Shown in pieces: positions 27,341-36,349 of a stretch of DNA of 64,000 nt (position 1 is its first letter; every line of letters starts with the position of its first letter). Both the position numbers and the translations under genes were made by a program. The DNA is from a halophilic archaeon SHRA6 (GTDB taxonomy: Archaea > Halobacteriota > Halobacteria > Halobacteriales > Haloferacaceae). Below the pieces are notes generated by a model that saw nothing but the letters and a program-made list of their open reading frames with translations, was not told where the DNA came from and ran no database searches. Location: assembly GCA_005239175.1 (NCBI GenBank), contig ML241294.1:310001-374000 (forward strand), written 5' to 3'.

Positions 27341-27366
27341 GCGCTGATAAGCCGTTTCTGTTTCAT

Positions 27367-27376
27367 CTATATAAAT
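27367..27376 (-). promoter_or_regulatory. TATA box of the oligopeptide importer operon
   Basis: ATTTATATAG on the minus strand, 27-36 nt before the ATG at 27340. The operon therefore has its own promoter even though the amidase gene lies upstream on the same strand. Confidence 0.6.
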
Positions 27377-27568
27377 GTATGGATCGTTCGGCAGGCGTGT
27401 TCAAAAGTAAACAGATACACAGGTGTTTGGCCAAAACACCGACAAAGAGAAATTATAACGAACGACCGTGTGAATAGTAGAGTTGATCGAGGTGGTTAGG
27501 TGAACGTCGAACCGCTTGGTTGGTAGTGATGTCAATCAGCACGACGATCGAGGCACCGACGAGCAGAA

Positions 27569-28828
27569 CTAAGACACGTCTACACCGGCAAGATCGGCAA
27601 TAGCCCCCGCAAGAACCGCGGTCGCGGCCGCACAGTCGGTCCAATCGGTCCACTCCAGTGGGTTGTGTGAAATCCCGTCTCTCGAGGGCGCAAACACGAG
27701 CCCCGCGTCAGTGACACGGGCAATGTTCATCGTGTCGTGAGCCGCACCGGAGTGCAGCGTCAGGGTATCGACAGCGGCACGATCGCCTGCAGCCAGGAGT
27801 GCTGATTGGCAGCGTTCGGCCATCGACTCAGGGGGCACGAAGTACGGACGGTCAATCGAGATCTCCACGCCACGGTCGGCTGCAATTCGTTCGGCACTGG
27901 TGGTTAATTCAGCGACCAGCGACTCGATTGACGCCTCGCTGACGTCTCGAATATCCACACCTAGCCGAACCGCCCCCGGGATGACGTTTGTCGCGTTCGG
28001 GGAAACATCGAGCCGACCGACAGTACCGACCGCGGTCGACGAACCGGGTGTGTCGCCGCGCGCCATCGCCTCGATATCCAATGTGAGCTCGCTGGCAGCC
28101 GCAAGCGCGTCCGTTCGACAGTCCATCGGCGTTGAACCGGCATGGTCGGCGTGTCCAGCGATGTCGACATAACAGTGCGTGATCCCCGCGATAGCTGTAA
28201 CGACGCCGGCAGCCGCGTCGGCAGTCGTAAGCCGTGTGCCCTGTTCGATATGGAGTTCGAGCCACGCATCCCACTCGCTGGCGTCGAGACAGCCGGTGCC
28301 GCGGTAGCCAATTTCTTCGAGACCACTTGCACAAGTCACGCCGTCCTCGTCGGTGAGTTCCAGCGCTTCTGCGAGGGAGGTTCGTCCCGTCGCAACCGAT
28401 GAGCCAAGTAGCCCATTGCCGAAGCGCTGGCCCTCTTCTTCGGTAAAGCAGACGACTTCGATCGGCCGCAATGGGTGAACACCAGCGTCTTGCATCGCGC
28501 GGACAGCCTCAAGCGCGGCGTAGGTTCCGAGCGGACCGTCGAAGAGTCCCCCCTCGGGGACAGAGTCGAGGTGGCTTCCGCAGGCGATCGCCGCGGCAGT
28601 CGAATCCGCTGTCGGCGGATCCCAGCGACCAACGATGTTCCCGATCCCGTCGACAGTCACGTCGAGACCAGCCGCTTCGAGACGGTGAACGAACTGGTCG
28701 CGGGCGGCACCGTTCGCCTCGGTCCCCGCAAGCACCGTCCGTCCGTATCCGTCACCCTCGTCGATCGATCCGAACTCGCCGTTGGCTTCGATGTCCGATC
28801 GGAGCCGTCTCTGTGAGACGGGCAGCAT
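27569..28828 (-). CDS. M20-family hydantoinase/carbamoylase-type amidase
   Basis: Zn-dependent amidohydrolase of 419 aa, related to allantoate amidohydrolase, N-carbamoyl-amino-acid hydrolase and beta-ureidopropionase. Metal and active-site segments visible are CGSHLDSVPEGGLFDGPLG and CFTEEEGQRFGNG, then LELHIEQG, ending with the metal-ligand region LHSGAAHDTMNI. ATG 28828 was chosen over GTG 28831. It is divergent from an IclR gene and shares a 171-bp control region with an inverted repeat. It probably hydrolyses what the downstream oligopeptide-type importer brings in. Confidence 0.9.
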   Translation of the reverse strand: MLPVSQRRLRSDIEANGEFGSIDEGDGYGRTVLAGTEANGAARDQFVHRLEAAGLDVTVDGIGNIVGRWDPPTADSTAAAIACGSHLDSVPEGGLFDGPLGTYAALEAVRAMQDAGVHPLRPIEVVCFTEEEGQRFGNGLLGSSVATGRTSLAEALELTDEDGVTCASGLEEIGYRGTGCLDASEWDAWLELHIEQGTRLTTADAAAGVVTAIAGITHCYVDIAGHADHAGSTPMDCRTDALAAASELTLDIEAMARGDTPGSSTAVGTVGRLDVSPNATNVIPGAVRLGVDIRDVSEASIESLVAELTTSAERIAADRGVEISIDRPYFVPPESMAERCQSALLAAGDRAAVDTLTLHSGAAHDTMNIARVTDAGLVFAPSRDGISHNPLEWTDWTDCAAATAVLAGAIADLAGVDVS

Positions 28829-28860
28829 CACTCGAGGTGTGTGCTGTACGCTTTGTTAAG

Positions 28861-28894
28861 CGTTTGCATCCGGCGTGTTCTCCGAATGCAAACG
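28861..28894. promoter_or_regulatory. inverted repeat, probable IclR operator
   Basis: Perfect 9-bp arms CGTTTGCAT (28861-28869) and ATGCAAACG (28886-28894) with a 16-bp spacer, between the divergent amidase and IclR genes. The left arm abuts a TATA-like CTTAAC of the amidase promoter. A related half-site AATGCGAAC occurs at 28964-28972, near the IclR promoter. Confidence 0.55.
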
Positions 28895-29002
28895 AACGAC
28901 AGAGACAGGATGGGCGAAATACCCGACAGTTACGCACGATAGGTCGCGTTCGATGAATTGGCAAATGCGAACAGTTATATTCGATCGCCCGCTGGCACTG
29001 GT

Positions 29003-29803
29003 ATGACTGACGCGTCGAACGCCCCGCGGCTACTCGAAACGGTATCACGTGCCTGCGACGTGATTGCTGTACTGGACGAACTCGACGGTGCGGGAGTGAC
29101 TGAGGTAGCGACTCAGTTGGATATCTCGAAAAGCTCTGCATACTCGTACCTGAAGACCCTCAAAAATCGCCAGTACGTGGTGCAAAACGGCGACACATAT
29201 CGGCTGAGTCTCGAATTTCTCTACCTCGGAAATACTGTTCGGTACCGAAATCCACTGTTCGTTCACGGCAAAGATGTCGTCGAGCAATTAGCCGAGGAGA
29301 CCAACGAATTCGCCCACCTCATGTGCGAACAGCACGGGCTCGAGCGGAACGTCTACAAGGTCGCCGGAGCGAATGCGGTCGGCGGAGACTACCACGCCGC
29401 AAAAGAACGCCGCGCAGACTACCTACACTTCACCGCGACCGGCAAGGCAGTGCTTGCACACCTGCCGGACGAGCGAGTCGCTTCGATCGTCGATCGGTAC
29501 GGACTGGCAGCGAAAACACCAAACACCATAACCGATCCCACGGCGCTCCGTGAGGAACTAGCGGCGGTTCGCGAGCGAGGATACGCGATCAACGATGAAG
29601 AAGAGGTGGTCGGTATTCGGGCGGTCGGTGCGCCGATCATGGCTCCAGACGGAACCGTTCTCGGAGCGTTGAGCCTCTCTGGACCGACGAGCCGATTCAC
29701 TGATGAGTTCTGTTCGGAAACACTGCCAGAACTCGTGATCGAACGGGCAAACGTGATCGAAGCCAGTATCAATATGTCGAATGCGAGTGAGTCACTCAAG
29801 TGA
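29003..29803 (+). CDS. IclR family transcriptional regulator (amidase/oligopeptide operon)
   Basis: 266-aa regulator with an N-terminal winged helix (VTEVATQLDISKSSAYSYLK) and a C-terminal GAF-like effector domain (FTATGKAVLAHLPDE, ending GALSLSGPTSRF). ATG 29003 (MTDASNAPRLLETV) was chosen because IclR homology starts there. CAGTTATATTC lies about 25-35 nt upstream. It is divergent from the amidase gene with an inverted repeat between them, so it probably controls the amidase and importer genes, and itself. Confidence 0.9.
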   Translation: MTDASNAPRLLETVSRACDVIAVLDELDGAGVTEVATQLDISKSSAYSYLKTLKNRQYVVQNGDTYRLSLEFLYLGNTVRYRNPLFVHGKDVVEQLAEETNEFAHLMCEQHGLERNVYKVAGANAVGGDYHAAKERRADYLHFTATGKAVLAHLPDERVASIVDRYGLAAKTPNTITDPTALREELAAVRERGYAINDEEEVVGIRAVGAPIMAPDGTVLGALSLSGPTSRFTDEFCSETLPELVIERANVIEASINMSNASESLK

Positions 29804-29855
29804 TGCTGTTCTCATTTCGTTAACGACTCCGCGTCAACTGGCTTCTGCGATCGAA

Positions 29856-29877
29856 GTTACACCGATACATTTGTAAT
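29856..29877. promoter_or_regulatory. dispersed palindrome RTTACA-N10-TGTAAY, copy 2
   Basis: GTTACA, ten bases, TGTAAT. It ends 22 nt before the rdfA ATG at 29900, so it overlaps the expected core promoter. Confidence 0.55.
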
Positions 29878-29899
29878 GATGGGTGTTCTACGTCGGTGT

Positions 29900-30508
29900 A
29901 TGACAACAAACGGTTCGGTCGCAAACAGCAAGGTGGCGCGGGTCATCGATCGGTACGAACTGGATGGACTCGGCGATCAACTCGAAGATGAATGGCTCGG
30001 CAAGAATGGGGAGCGAACGAGCTTACGTGATCTTGCTGATAGATTCAACCGGGCAGTGCTGGAGGCGGCGATCGAACGAGCGGGCGGGTCAGTGATCGAT
30101 CGCGATATCCGAAGCACCTACGAGATCCTCACCGGAGATGGCTCCGAGGCTGATCGAATGCGAAAGCGCCGCGAGCTCGAACAGCTCGACGTGGATGTCG
30201 ACGCCGTGACAAAGGATTTTACAACCCACCAGGCGATCCACACCTACCTGACGAAGTACCGCGACGCGACACTGCCCGATCGGAGTGAGGGGCTCGTCGA
30301 TCGAAAACGCGAGACAATTGAGCGTCTGCAAGGTCGCGTGTCGGCGGTCTCAGAGTCGACAATTGACACCCTCATCAATGCCGACAAACTCACCGATCGA
30401 GAGTACGAAACAGTGGTCGACGTGCGAGTGATCTGTTCTGCATGTGGCTCCGATTACGCGATTGGAGCGTTCCTCTCACAGGGAGGCTGTGACTGCTCGG
30501 AGGAGTGA
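29900..30508 (+). CDS. rdfA: rod-determining factor RdfA family protein
   Basis: 202-aa member of the haloarchaeal RdfA family, named for its role in rod-shape development in Haloferax volcanii. The N terminus (KVARVIDRYELDGLGDQLED) and LRDLADRFNRAVLEAA are characteristic. The C terminus has a metal-binding-like cluster, CSACGSDYAIGAFLSQGGCDC. ATG 29900 (MTTNGSVANS) was chosen over two upstream in-frame codons. It is followed after 74 bp by the SMC-related gene, its usual partner. Genomes often hold several paralogues, so equivalence to the characterised protein is not assured. Confidence 0.8.
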   Translation: MTTNGSVANSKVARVIDRYELDGLGDQLEDEWLGKNGERTSLRDLADRFNRAVLEAAIERAGGSVIDRDIRSTYEILTGDGSEADRMRKRRELEQLDVDVDAVTKDFTTHQAIHTYLTKYRDATLPDRSEGLVDRKRETIERLQGRVSAVSESTIDTLINADKLTDREYETVVDVRVICSACGSDYAIGAFLSQGGCDCSEE

Positions 30509-30550
30509 TTTCGATCGCTGCAAGGAGCTAGTTATACAGTTACATAAAGA

Positions 30551-30560
30551 TTTTATATAC
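30551..30560 (+). promoter_or_regulatory. TATA box of the ASRP gene
   Basis: TTTTATATAC ends 22 nt upstream of the ATG at 30583. The SMC-related gene can therefore be transcribed independently of rdfA. Confidence 0.6.
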
Positions 30561-30582
30561 ACAGGTTGATGTACGATTATAG

Positions 30583-32517
30583 ATGCCATCAGAGCAACTT
30601 GTTGAACAGGATGTCGAGGTGTCAGTCCAAAACGTCGGCGGAATTTCGGACGCGGACGTTTCGCTATCGCCAGGGGTAACCGTCCTCCCAGGTCGGAACG
30701 CAACGAATCGAACGTCGTTTTTGCAATCGATTATGGCTGCACTGGGCAGTGAGAAGCCATCGTTGAAAGCCGATGCCGATGAAGGTCACGTTGAACTCTC
30801 GATCGGCGGGGAAACATATACACGAACACTCAAACGACGCGGCGGGACGGTCGTCTTCGATGGCGAGCCGTACCTCGACGATCCCGAAGTTGCCGATCTA
30901 TTCGCGTTCTTACTCGAGAACAACGAGGCACGGCTGGCCGTTGCTCGATCCGAGGACCTTCGGGACATTATTATGCGGCCGATCGACACTGACGAGATCG
31001 ACGCCGAAATCGAGGCAAAAAAGCGCGAACGATCGGCTGTCGACGACGAGATCAACCGTCTCGAGCGACTCGAATCCGAGCTTCCGGAGCTAGAGTCGAA
31101 GCGGGCCGAAATCGAAGACGAACTGGCAGATGCCCGTGAAGAACGCGATGCGCTCGAAGCAGAGATCACGGCGCTAGAGACAGATGTCGACGAAAGTAAA
31201 GACAAAAAGGCCGAACTCGAGGAGGCGTTCGGAAAGGTTCGAGAGACGCGGTCGACACTCGATGATCTGCAGTTCGATCTGCGGACCGAGCGGACCTCCC
31301 TGTCAGAGCTCGAAAACGAACGCGACGAGCTCGAAGCAACACTCGCAGAGGCCGACGATCTCGGAGAGAGCCCAGAGCGGCTGGGTGGACGAATCGAAGA
31401 GCTTCGGAACCGAAAACAGTCGATCAACGAGCGGCTCAACCAGCTAGGCAGCATTATCAGTTTCAACGAGGAGATGCTCGAAGGCGACGGCATCGAACTC
31501 AAGGCCGACACGCAAACGGACGATCCAACCGCCGAACTGGTGGCTGGTGATCAGACAACCTGCTGGACATGTGGATCGACCGTTGAAACCGACAGCATTG
31601 AGGACACACTCGCACAGCTCCGTGACCTCCGTCGAGACACACTTACAGAGCGAAACGAGGTCGATAGCGAGATTAGCGAGCTCGTCGATCGTCGCTCAAC
31701 GCTTCGGAACCGTCGCAACGAGCTCGATCGGGCAGAACGTCGCCTCGACACGGTCGAGTCAAAGATCGAACAGACAAACGATCGCATCGAGGACCTCGAA
31801 ACGCAGATTGACGAAACCGAGGCTGAACTCGAAGAGCTCGAGGCAGCCGCAGAGGACGTCGAAACCGACGACCATGATAAGGCGCTGTCGCTACACAAAG
31901 AGCGCAACCGCGTGGACGTTCGGATCGACCGGCTCGAATCTGACCTTGCCGCCGTCGAGTCAGACATCGCCGACCACGAAGAGCGGATTTCGCAGAAAGA
32001 AACGCTTGTCGAGAAGCGCGAAACGCTGGCTGATCGAATCGCCGAACTTCGGACCCGAGTCGATCGGATCGAGGAGAACGCGGTCGAGGCGTTCAACAAT
32101 CACATGGAAACCATGTTGGACATTCTCGACTACGAGAATCTCGATCGGATCTGGATCGAACGCCGCGAAACCACGGTCCGTGAGGGCCGAAAGAACGTCA
32201 CACGGACCCGGTTCGACCTCCACATCGTTCGCTCAACGCCGGAAGGTCGGGCCTACGAGGACACGATCGACCACCTCTCGGAAAGCGAACGAGAGGTAAC
32301 GGGACTCGTCTTCGCGCTTGCGGGCTACCTCGTCCATGAGGTTCACGAGACGGTTCCGTTCATGATTCTTGACTCGCTTGAGGCGATCGACGCCGAACGG
32401 ATCACCCGGATCGTGGAGTACTTCGGCGAATACGCCGACTACCTCGTCGTCGCACTGCTGCCAGAGGATGCAGAGCCCCTCGCCGGCGAGTACCCCAGAG
32501 TGGAATCGATCGAGTAA
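30583..32517 (+). CDS. archaea-specific SMC-related protein (ASRP)
   Basis: 644-aa SMC/Rad50-like protein. The N-terminal P-loop is unusual: GRNATNRTS at residues 37-45, with Asn-Arg where Gly-Lys is expected. Two long coiled-coil arms (about 130-315 and 335-530) flank a zinc-hook-like CWTC (Cys327, Cys330). The C-terminal half has LSESERE in place of LSGGE and MILDSLEAID in place of the Walker B DE (Asp597-Ser598). I recall these substitutions as family-wide. The protein probably dimerises through the hook, and ATP use may be altered. It is the usual partner gene of rdfA. Confidence 0.85.
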   Translation: MPSEQLVEQDVEVSVQNVGGISDADVSLSPGVTVLPGRNATNRTSFLQSIMAALGSEKPSLKADADEGHVELSIGGETYTRTLKRRGGTVVFDGEPYLDDPEVADLFAFLLENNEARLAVARSEDLRDIIMRPIDTDEIDAEIEAKKRERSAVDDEINRLERLESELPELESKRAEIEDELADAREERDALEAEITALETDVDESKDKKAELEEAFGKVRETRSTLDDLQFDLRTERTSLSELENERDELEATLAEADDLGESPERLGGRIEELRNRKQSINERLNQLGSIISFNEEMLEGDGIELKADTQTDDPTAELVAGDQTTCWTCGSTVETDSIEDTLAQLRDLRRDTLTERNEVDSEISELVDRRSTLRNRRNELDRAERRLDTVESKIEQTNDRIEDLETQIDETEAELEELEAAAEDVETDDHDKALSLHKERNRVDVRIDRLESDLAAVESDIADHEERISQKETLVEKRETLADRIAELRTRVDRIEENAVEAFNNHMETMLDILDYENLDRIWIERRETTVREGRKNVTRTRFDLHIVRSTPEGRAYEDTIDHLSESEREVTGLVFALAGYLVHEVHETVPFMILDSLEAIDAERITRIVEYFGEYADYLVVALLPEDAEPLAGEYPRVESIE

Positions 32518-32526
32518 TCGGGTCCT

Positions 32527-32543
32527 GTTTCTTATTTAGAAAC
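32527..32543. promoter_or_regulatory. GTTTC-N7-GAAAC palindrome upstream of the aldolase gene
   Basis: GTTTCTTATTTAGAAAC, with 6-bp perfect arms around TATTT. It lies 55 nt before the aldolase ATG and just upstream of the likely promoter (GTTAAGTC). The same pattern recurs at 41389, 42196 and 44312. Confidence 0.6.
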
Positions 32544-32598
32544 ACACTGTCGAAACAGACATGTAATGAGTTAAGTCTCCACCGTGAGGAGGGAGTGT

Positions 32599-33282
32599 AT
32601 GTCGAACCCGACGAAAACGGAGGCACAGACCGTCGACGGGACAAAAGCACGGATCATCGAAAGTGGTGTCGTCGCGGTCCTGCGGGGGATCGATCGCGAG
32701 AATATCGTCCCAGTGGCACAAGCGATCCACGAAGCAGGCGTTGACGCACTCGAGGTGACCGCTGACGGCCGCGGGGTGACCGAAAAGATTGCTGCGGTCG
32801 ATCAGGCGTTGGACGACGCGGTTGTCGGCGCAGGAACAGTGTTGGACGCACAGACGGCAACCGCCGTGATCGACGCGGGCGCGGCGTTCGTGCTCGCACC
32901 GGATATGAATCCTGACGTGATCGAGGTATGCAATCGGTATGGCGTGGTCTCTGCGCCGGGTGTCATGACACCGACCGAGGCCACGCAAGCGCTCGCGGCC
33001 GGGGCGGACATCCTGAAGCTGTTTCCTGCCTCCGTTGTCGGCCCCGAACACGTCGGCGCGCTCCGTGGCCCGCTGGGTGACATCGATATTATGCCGACAG
33101 GCGGGGTATCACCGGAAAACGTCGGCGCGTTCTTCGAGGCGGGGGCGATCGCCGTTGGCGTCGGGAGTTCGATCGTCGACTACGAGGCGATCGCCGAGGG
33201 GGATATGACGAGGGTTCGCGAAACCGCCGAACGATTCGTCGAGGCGGTCGAAACGGCAAAAGGCAGCCCGAAAGTGTCATAA
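32599..33282 (+). CDS. eda: bifunctional-type KDPG/KDPGal aldolase
   Basis: Cleaves 2-keto-3-deoxy-6-phospho-gluconate or -galactonate to pyruvate and glyceraldehyde 3-phosphate. 227 aa, class I aldolase of the Eda family. The Schiff-base lysine is in ILKLFPASVVG (Lys140) and the general-acid Glu in DALEVTADG (Glu52). GAGTVLDAQTA is also conserved. ATG 32599 has a strong GGAGGG ribosome-binding site 6-11 nt upstream, unusual in this mostly leaderless region. It is the last step of the galactonate pathway encoded downstream. The KDG/KDGal kinase needed before it is not in the window. Confidence 0.9.
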   Translation: MSNPTKTEAQTVDGTKARIIESGVVAVLRGIDRENIVPVAQAIHEAGVDALEVTADGRGVTEKIAAVDQALDDAVVGAGTVLDAQTATAVIDAGAAFVLAPDMNPDVIEVCNRYGVVSAPGVMTPTEATQALAAGADILKLFPASVVGPEHVGALRGPLGDIDIMPTGGVSPENVGAFFEAGAIAVGVGSSIVDYEAIAEGDMTRVRETAERFVEAVETAKGSPKVS

Positions 33283-33291
33283 AACGCTCGT

Positions 33292-34404
33292 TCAGGCCGA
33301 GATAGCGACGTCTGTAGCCTCGTCGGTTTTCGTTTTCAATGCCTCTCCGGTATCAGGGTCGAACAGGTAGACCGATTCCTCAGGGAAGGAAAATGGCACA
33401 GCGTCTCCAGCCGCGGGCCGATGGCTTGGGTGCACTCGTGCCGTCGTTTCCACGCCGCCAAGCTCCATGTAACAGAAGTTCTCGTTGCCCATCGGTTCGA
33501 CGACGTTCACTATCGCGGTGTTTTCGCCGTCCTCAACCAGGGTGATGTCCTCTGGTCGAACACCAACACGGACCCGGTCGTAGCCCTCTACCGGTGTGGG
33601 ATCGTCGAGCGTGTACGTGAACCCACCGGGACCCGAAAGCGTTCCGGCCTGTACTGTCGCGTCAAGAAGGTTGATACTTGGCGAGCCGATGAAGTCCGCA
33701 ACGAACTCGTTGACCGGGTGTCGGTAGAGGTCCTCCGGCGGCCCGACCTGCTGGAGCACGCCACCATTCATGACGGCAATCCGATCGCCCATGGCCATTG
33801 CCTCGGTCTGATCGTGCGTGACGTAGATCGTCGTGACTCCGAGGTCGGCCTGAAGCTCCTGGAGTTCGGTTCGCATCTCCGCGCGGAGCTTCGCGTCGAG
33901 GTTCGACAGCGGCTCGTCCATCAAGAACGCAGATGGCTCACGGACGATCGCTCGCCCGAGCGCGACGCGCTGTTGTTGGCCGCCGGAGAGCTCTTTCGGC
34001 TTATCATTGAGCAGCTCGGTGATTCCAAGCATCTCGGCAACGGCGTCGACTTTTTCGTCGATCTCCGCCGAAGGCAGACTCGTCGAGAGCTTCAACCCGA
34101 AGCCGATGTTCTGGCGGACGGTCATGTGTGGGTACAGCGCATAGTTCTGAAACACCATCGCGATGTCGCGTTCGCTGGCGCTGTAGTCCGTGACCGTCTG
34201 GTCGCCGAACTGAATCGAGCCTTCGGTGACGTCTTCGAGCCCCGCGATGCAGCGAAGCGTCGTCGACTTGCCGCAGCCAGAGGGTCCGACGAGCACGAGA
34301 AACTCGCCGTCCGCGATCGACAACGACAGGTCTTCGACAGCGACGACGGATTCGGCACCGGAGTCGTACACTTTCGTGAGGTTGGTGAGTGTTATGTCAG
34401 ACAT
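33292..34404 (-). CDS. ugpC: sugar ABC transporter ATPase (UgpC/MalK type), galactoside locus
   Basis: ATPase of a carbohydrate importer, 370 aa. Walker A is GPSGCGKST, signature LSGGQQQRVALGRA and Walker B FLMDEPLSNLDAKLR. The C-terminal TOBE/OB-fold regulatory domain (residues about 240-360) is complete. It ends 9 nt from the convergent aldolase stop and is the last gene of a four-gene operon starting at 37759. Confidence 0.93.
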   Translation of the reverse strand: MSDITLTNLTKVYDSGAESVVAVEDLSLSIADGEFLVLVGPSGCGKSTTLRCIAGLEDVTEGSIQFGDQTVTDYSASERDIAMVFQNYALYPHMTVRQNIGFGLKLSTSLPSAEIDEKVDAVAEMLGITELLNDKPKELSGGQQQRVALGRAIVREPSAFLMDEPLSNLDAKLRAEMRTELQELQADLGVTTIYVTHDQTEAMAMGDRIAVMNGGVLQQVGPPEDLYRHPVNEFVADFIGSPSINLLDATVQAGTLSGPGGFTYTLDDPTPVEGYDRVRVGVRPEDITLVEDGENTAIVNVVEPMGNENFCYMELGGVETTARVHPSHRPAAGDAVPFSFPEESVYLFDPDTGEALKTKTDEATDVAISA

Positions 34405-34463
34405 GGATTCGGTTTGGTGTGGTGTGCTGTGTCGTGAACGGTGTGTGGATAATCATCGGTGTG

Positions 34464-35300
34464 TTACTCTTTGAGCGATCCGGCCAAAATCCCGCTGACG
34501 AACTGTTTTTGCAGGAACAAAAACAGGATAGCGAGCGGAATGATGGCGAGACTGGTCGCGACCATAATCTGGTCGAAGTATACCCGCTGTGAACCTTCGA
34601 GACCCGCAAGGGCGACCGGAATGGTGTAGTTCGCTGAATCCTCGAGAATGACAAGCGGGTACAAGAACAGATCCCACTGGAACAAAAAGAGGATGATCGC
34701 GAGCGCAGCAACTGACGATCGCATCGCAGGCAGTGCAATGCGGTAGAACAGCTGAAACTCCGTGGCGCCGTCCATCCGCGCGGACTCAAGTAGCGCATCT
34801 GGAATCGACTGCATGTTCTGTCGCATCAGGAAGATTCCGATCGGGTTCGCGAGCCACGGGAGGATGATTGCCCGGAAGGTGTCCGTCCAGCCGATCTGTG
34901 ACATCATCAAAAACAGCGGGATGACGAGCAACTGGATCGGTAAGACGAGCGTTGCCAGGATCACGTAGAAGATCGGCTCTTTGAATCGGAACTCGTACTT
35001 CGCGAAGGCGAAGCCGGCCATCGAGCACAACAGAATGGAGATAATAGTGTAGACAACGGCGATGAAGACGCTGTTGCCGATCGAGCGAACGAAGTTCGAT
35101 CGCTCCTGCAGCGCAGCGAAGTTGTCAAAGAAGGAAGTTCCCGGGTACAGCCGCGGCGGGAACTCAATAAACAGTTCCTGTGGGAGTGATGCCGCAACAA
35201 TCATCCAGTACAGCGGCACCAACATAACGACGGTCGCTGCAAGGACGAACGTGTAGGTGAGGAACCGCCAAACTGCGTCCTTTCGGCGCTGTTCGCGCAT
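34464..35300 (-). CDS. sugar ABC permease (UgpE/MalG type), galactoside locus
   Basis: Inner membrane subunit, 278 aa with six predicted helices. The EAA coupling loop is ESARMDGATEFQLFYRIALP. The C terminus (LFLFLQKQFVSGILAGSLKE) is typical of MalG-type proteins. It shares one base with the upstream permease gene stop and lies 59 bp before ugpC. Confidence 0.92.
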   Translation of the reverse strand: MREQRRKDAVWRFLTYTFVLAATVVMLVPLYWMIVAASLPQELFIEFPPRLYPGTSFFDNFAALQERSNFVRSIGNSVFIAVVYTIISILLCSMAGFAFAKYEFRFKEPIFYVILATLVLPIQLLVIPLFLMMSQIGWTDTFRAIILPWLANPIGIFLMRQNMQSIPDALLESARMDGATEFQLFYRIALPAMRSSVAALAIILFLFQWDLFLYPLVILEDSANYTIPVALAGLEGSQRVYFDQIMVATSLAIIPLAILFLFLQKQFVSGILAGSLKE

Positions 35301-36331
35301 CAGTTGTCACCTCCAATCCTGATCTGGATCACCGAGATCACGCTAACGATCGCAACAAAGATCACGGTGAGCGCGCTCGCGTATCCGAGGTTCCAGCTCT
35401 GGAACGCTTCACGGTAGATGTACTGGACGATAGTGATCGTCGCGTTTGTCGGTCCGCCGCCGGTGATGACGTATGGTTCCGCAAACAGTTTGAACGTCCC
35501 AATCGTCGAGAGGACGATCACGAACAACAACACCGGTTTGAGCTGTGGTAGCGTCACGTACCGGAACTTCTCAATCCGGCTTGCGCCGTCGATCTCTGCC
35601 GCTTCGTACAGCTGTTGTGGAATATTTTGTAATCCTGCGAGCAGGATAATCATGTTGTAACCGGTCCAGCGCCACGTCACCGCGGCGATGATCGTCTTGC
35701 GGGCCCAGAACTCGCTGCGGAGCCAGGCGATTGGCTCAACGCCGATTGTCGCAAGCATGTAATTAATCAGGCCGAACTGCTCGTTGAACAACAACAGAAA
35801 CACCGTCGAGTACGCGACGATGTTCGCCGAGACCGGGATCGCGATCGCCGTCCTGAAAAAGCCCTTGAAGCGAAGGAACGACGCGTTAAGCGCGACCGCG
35901 AGCGCAAGCGCAAGTCCGATCATGATCGGGACCTGTATCGCGAGGATGTACGTCGTGTTGAACATCGACTGCCAGAACAGGCCGTCACCGAGGATGCGCA
36001 GGTAGTTGCCGAAGCCGACAAACGACAGTTCGGCGATTCGCGGAACCTCGATGAAGATCGGCCCAAGGTCGATCCAGAACCACCGGTCGCCGCTCACGCC
36101 CTCGTACCGGAAAAACGAGAGATAAATTGTGTAGGCGATCGGGAACGCTAAAAACAGCGTAAAGAGGATAAAAAAGGGCGCAATGAAGATGTACGCGACT
36201 GGACCCAACTCCGGAACGACCCGCGAGTACGCCTGGCGGGCGAATCGGAAGCGATCCCACGCTCGCGTTCGGAGGCTGCCCGCGTCGCTATCTGCGCCGA
36301 GGCGATCGTCGTTTGGAAGCCATGTAGACAT
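35300..36331 (-). CDS. sugar ABC permease (UgpA/MalF type), galactoside locus
   Basis: Partner permease, 343 aa, with an N-terminal cytoplasmic tail of about 45 residues and then six helices. The EAA loop is EAAEIDGASRIEKFRYVTLP and the conserved ITGGGPTNATITIVQYIYREAF precedes the last helices. It lies 18 nt downstream of the binding-protein gene. Confidence 0.92.
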   Translation of the reverse strand: MSTWLPNDDRLGADSDAGSLRTRAWDRFRFARQAYSRVVPELGPVAYIFIAPFFILFTLFLAFPIAYTIYLSFFRYEGVSGDRWFWIDLGPIFIEVPRIAELSFVGFGNYLRILGDGLFWQSMFNTTYILAIQVPIMIGLALALAVALNASFLRFKGFFRTAIAIPVSANIVAYSTVFLLLFNEQFGLINYMLATIGVEPIAWLRSEFWARKTIIAAVTWRWTGYNMIILLAGLQNIPQQLYEAAEIDGASRIEKFRYVTLPQLKPVLLFVIVLSTIGTFKLFAEPYVITGGGPTNATITIVQYIYREAFQSWNLGYASALTVIFVAIVSVISVIQIRIGGDN

Positions 36332-36349
36332 AACTGTCGGACCCCGAGA

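Noticed and set aside
33421-34437. Long plus-strand frame (338 aa) opposite the sugar ATPase gene
   Set aside because: It is an antisense shadow of a clear ugpC gene, common in high-G+C haloarchaeal DNA, with no family resemblance.
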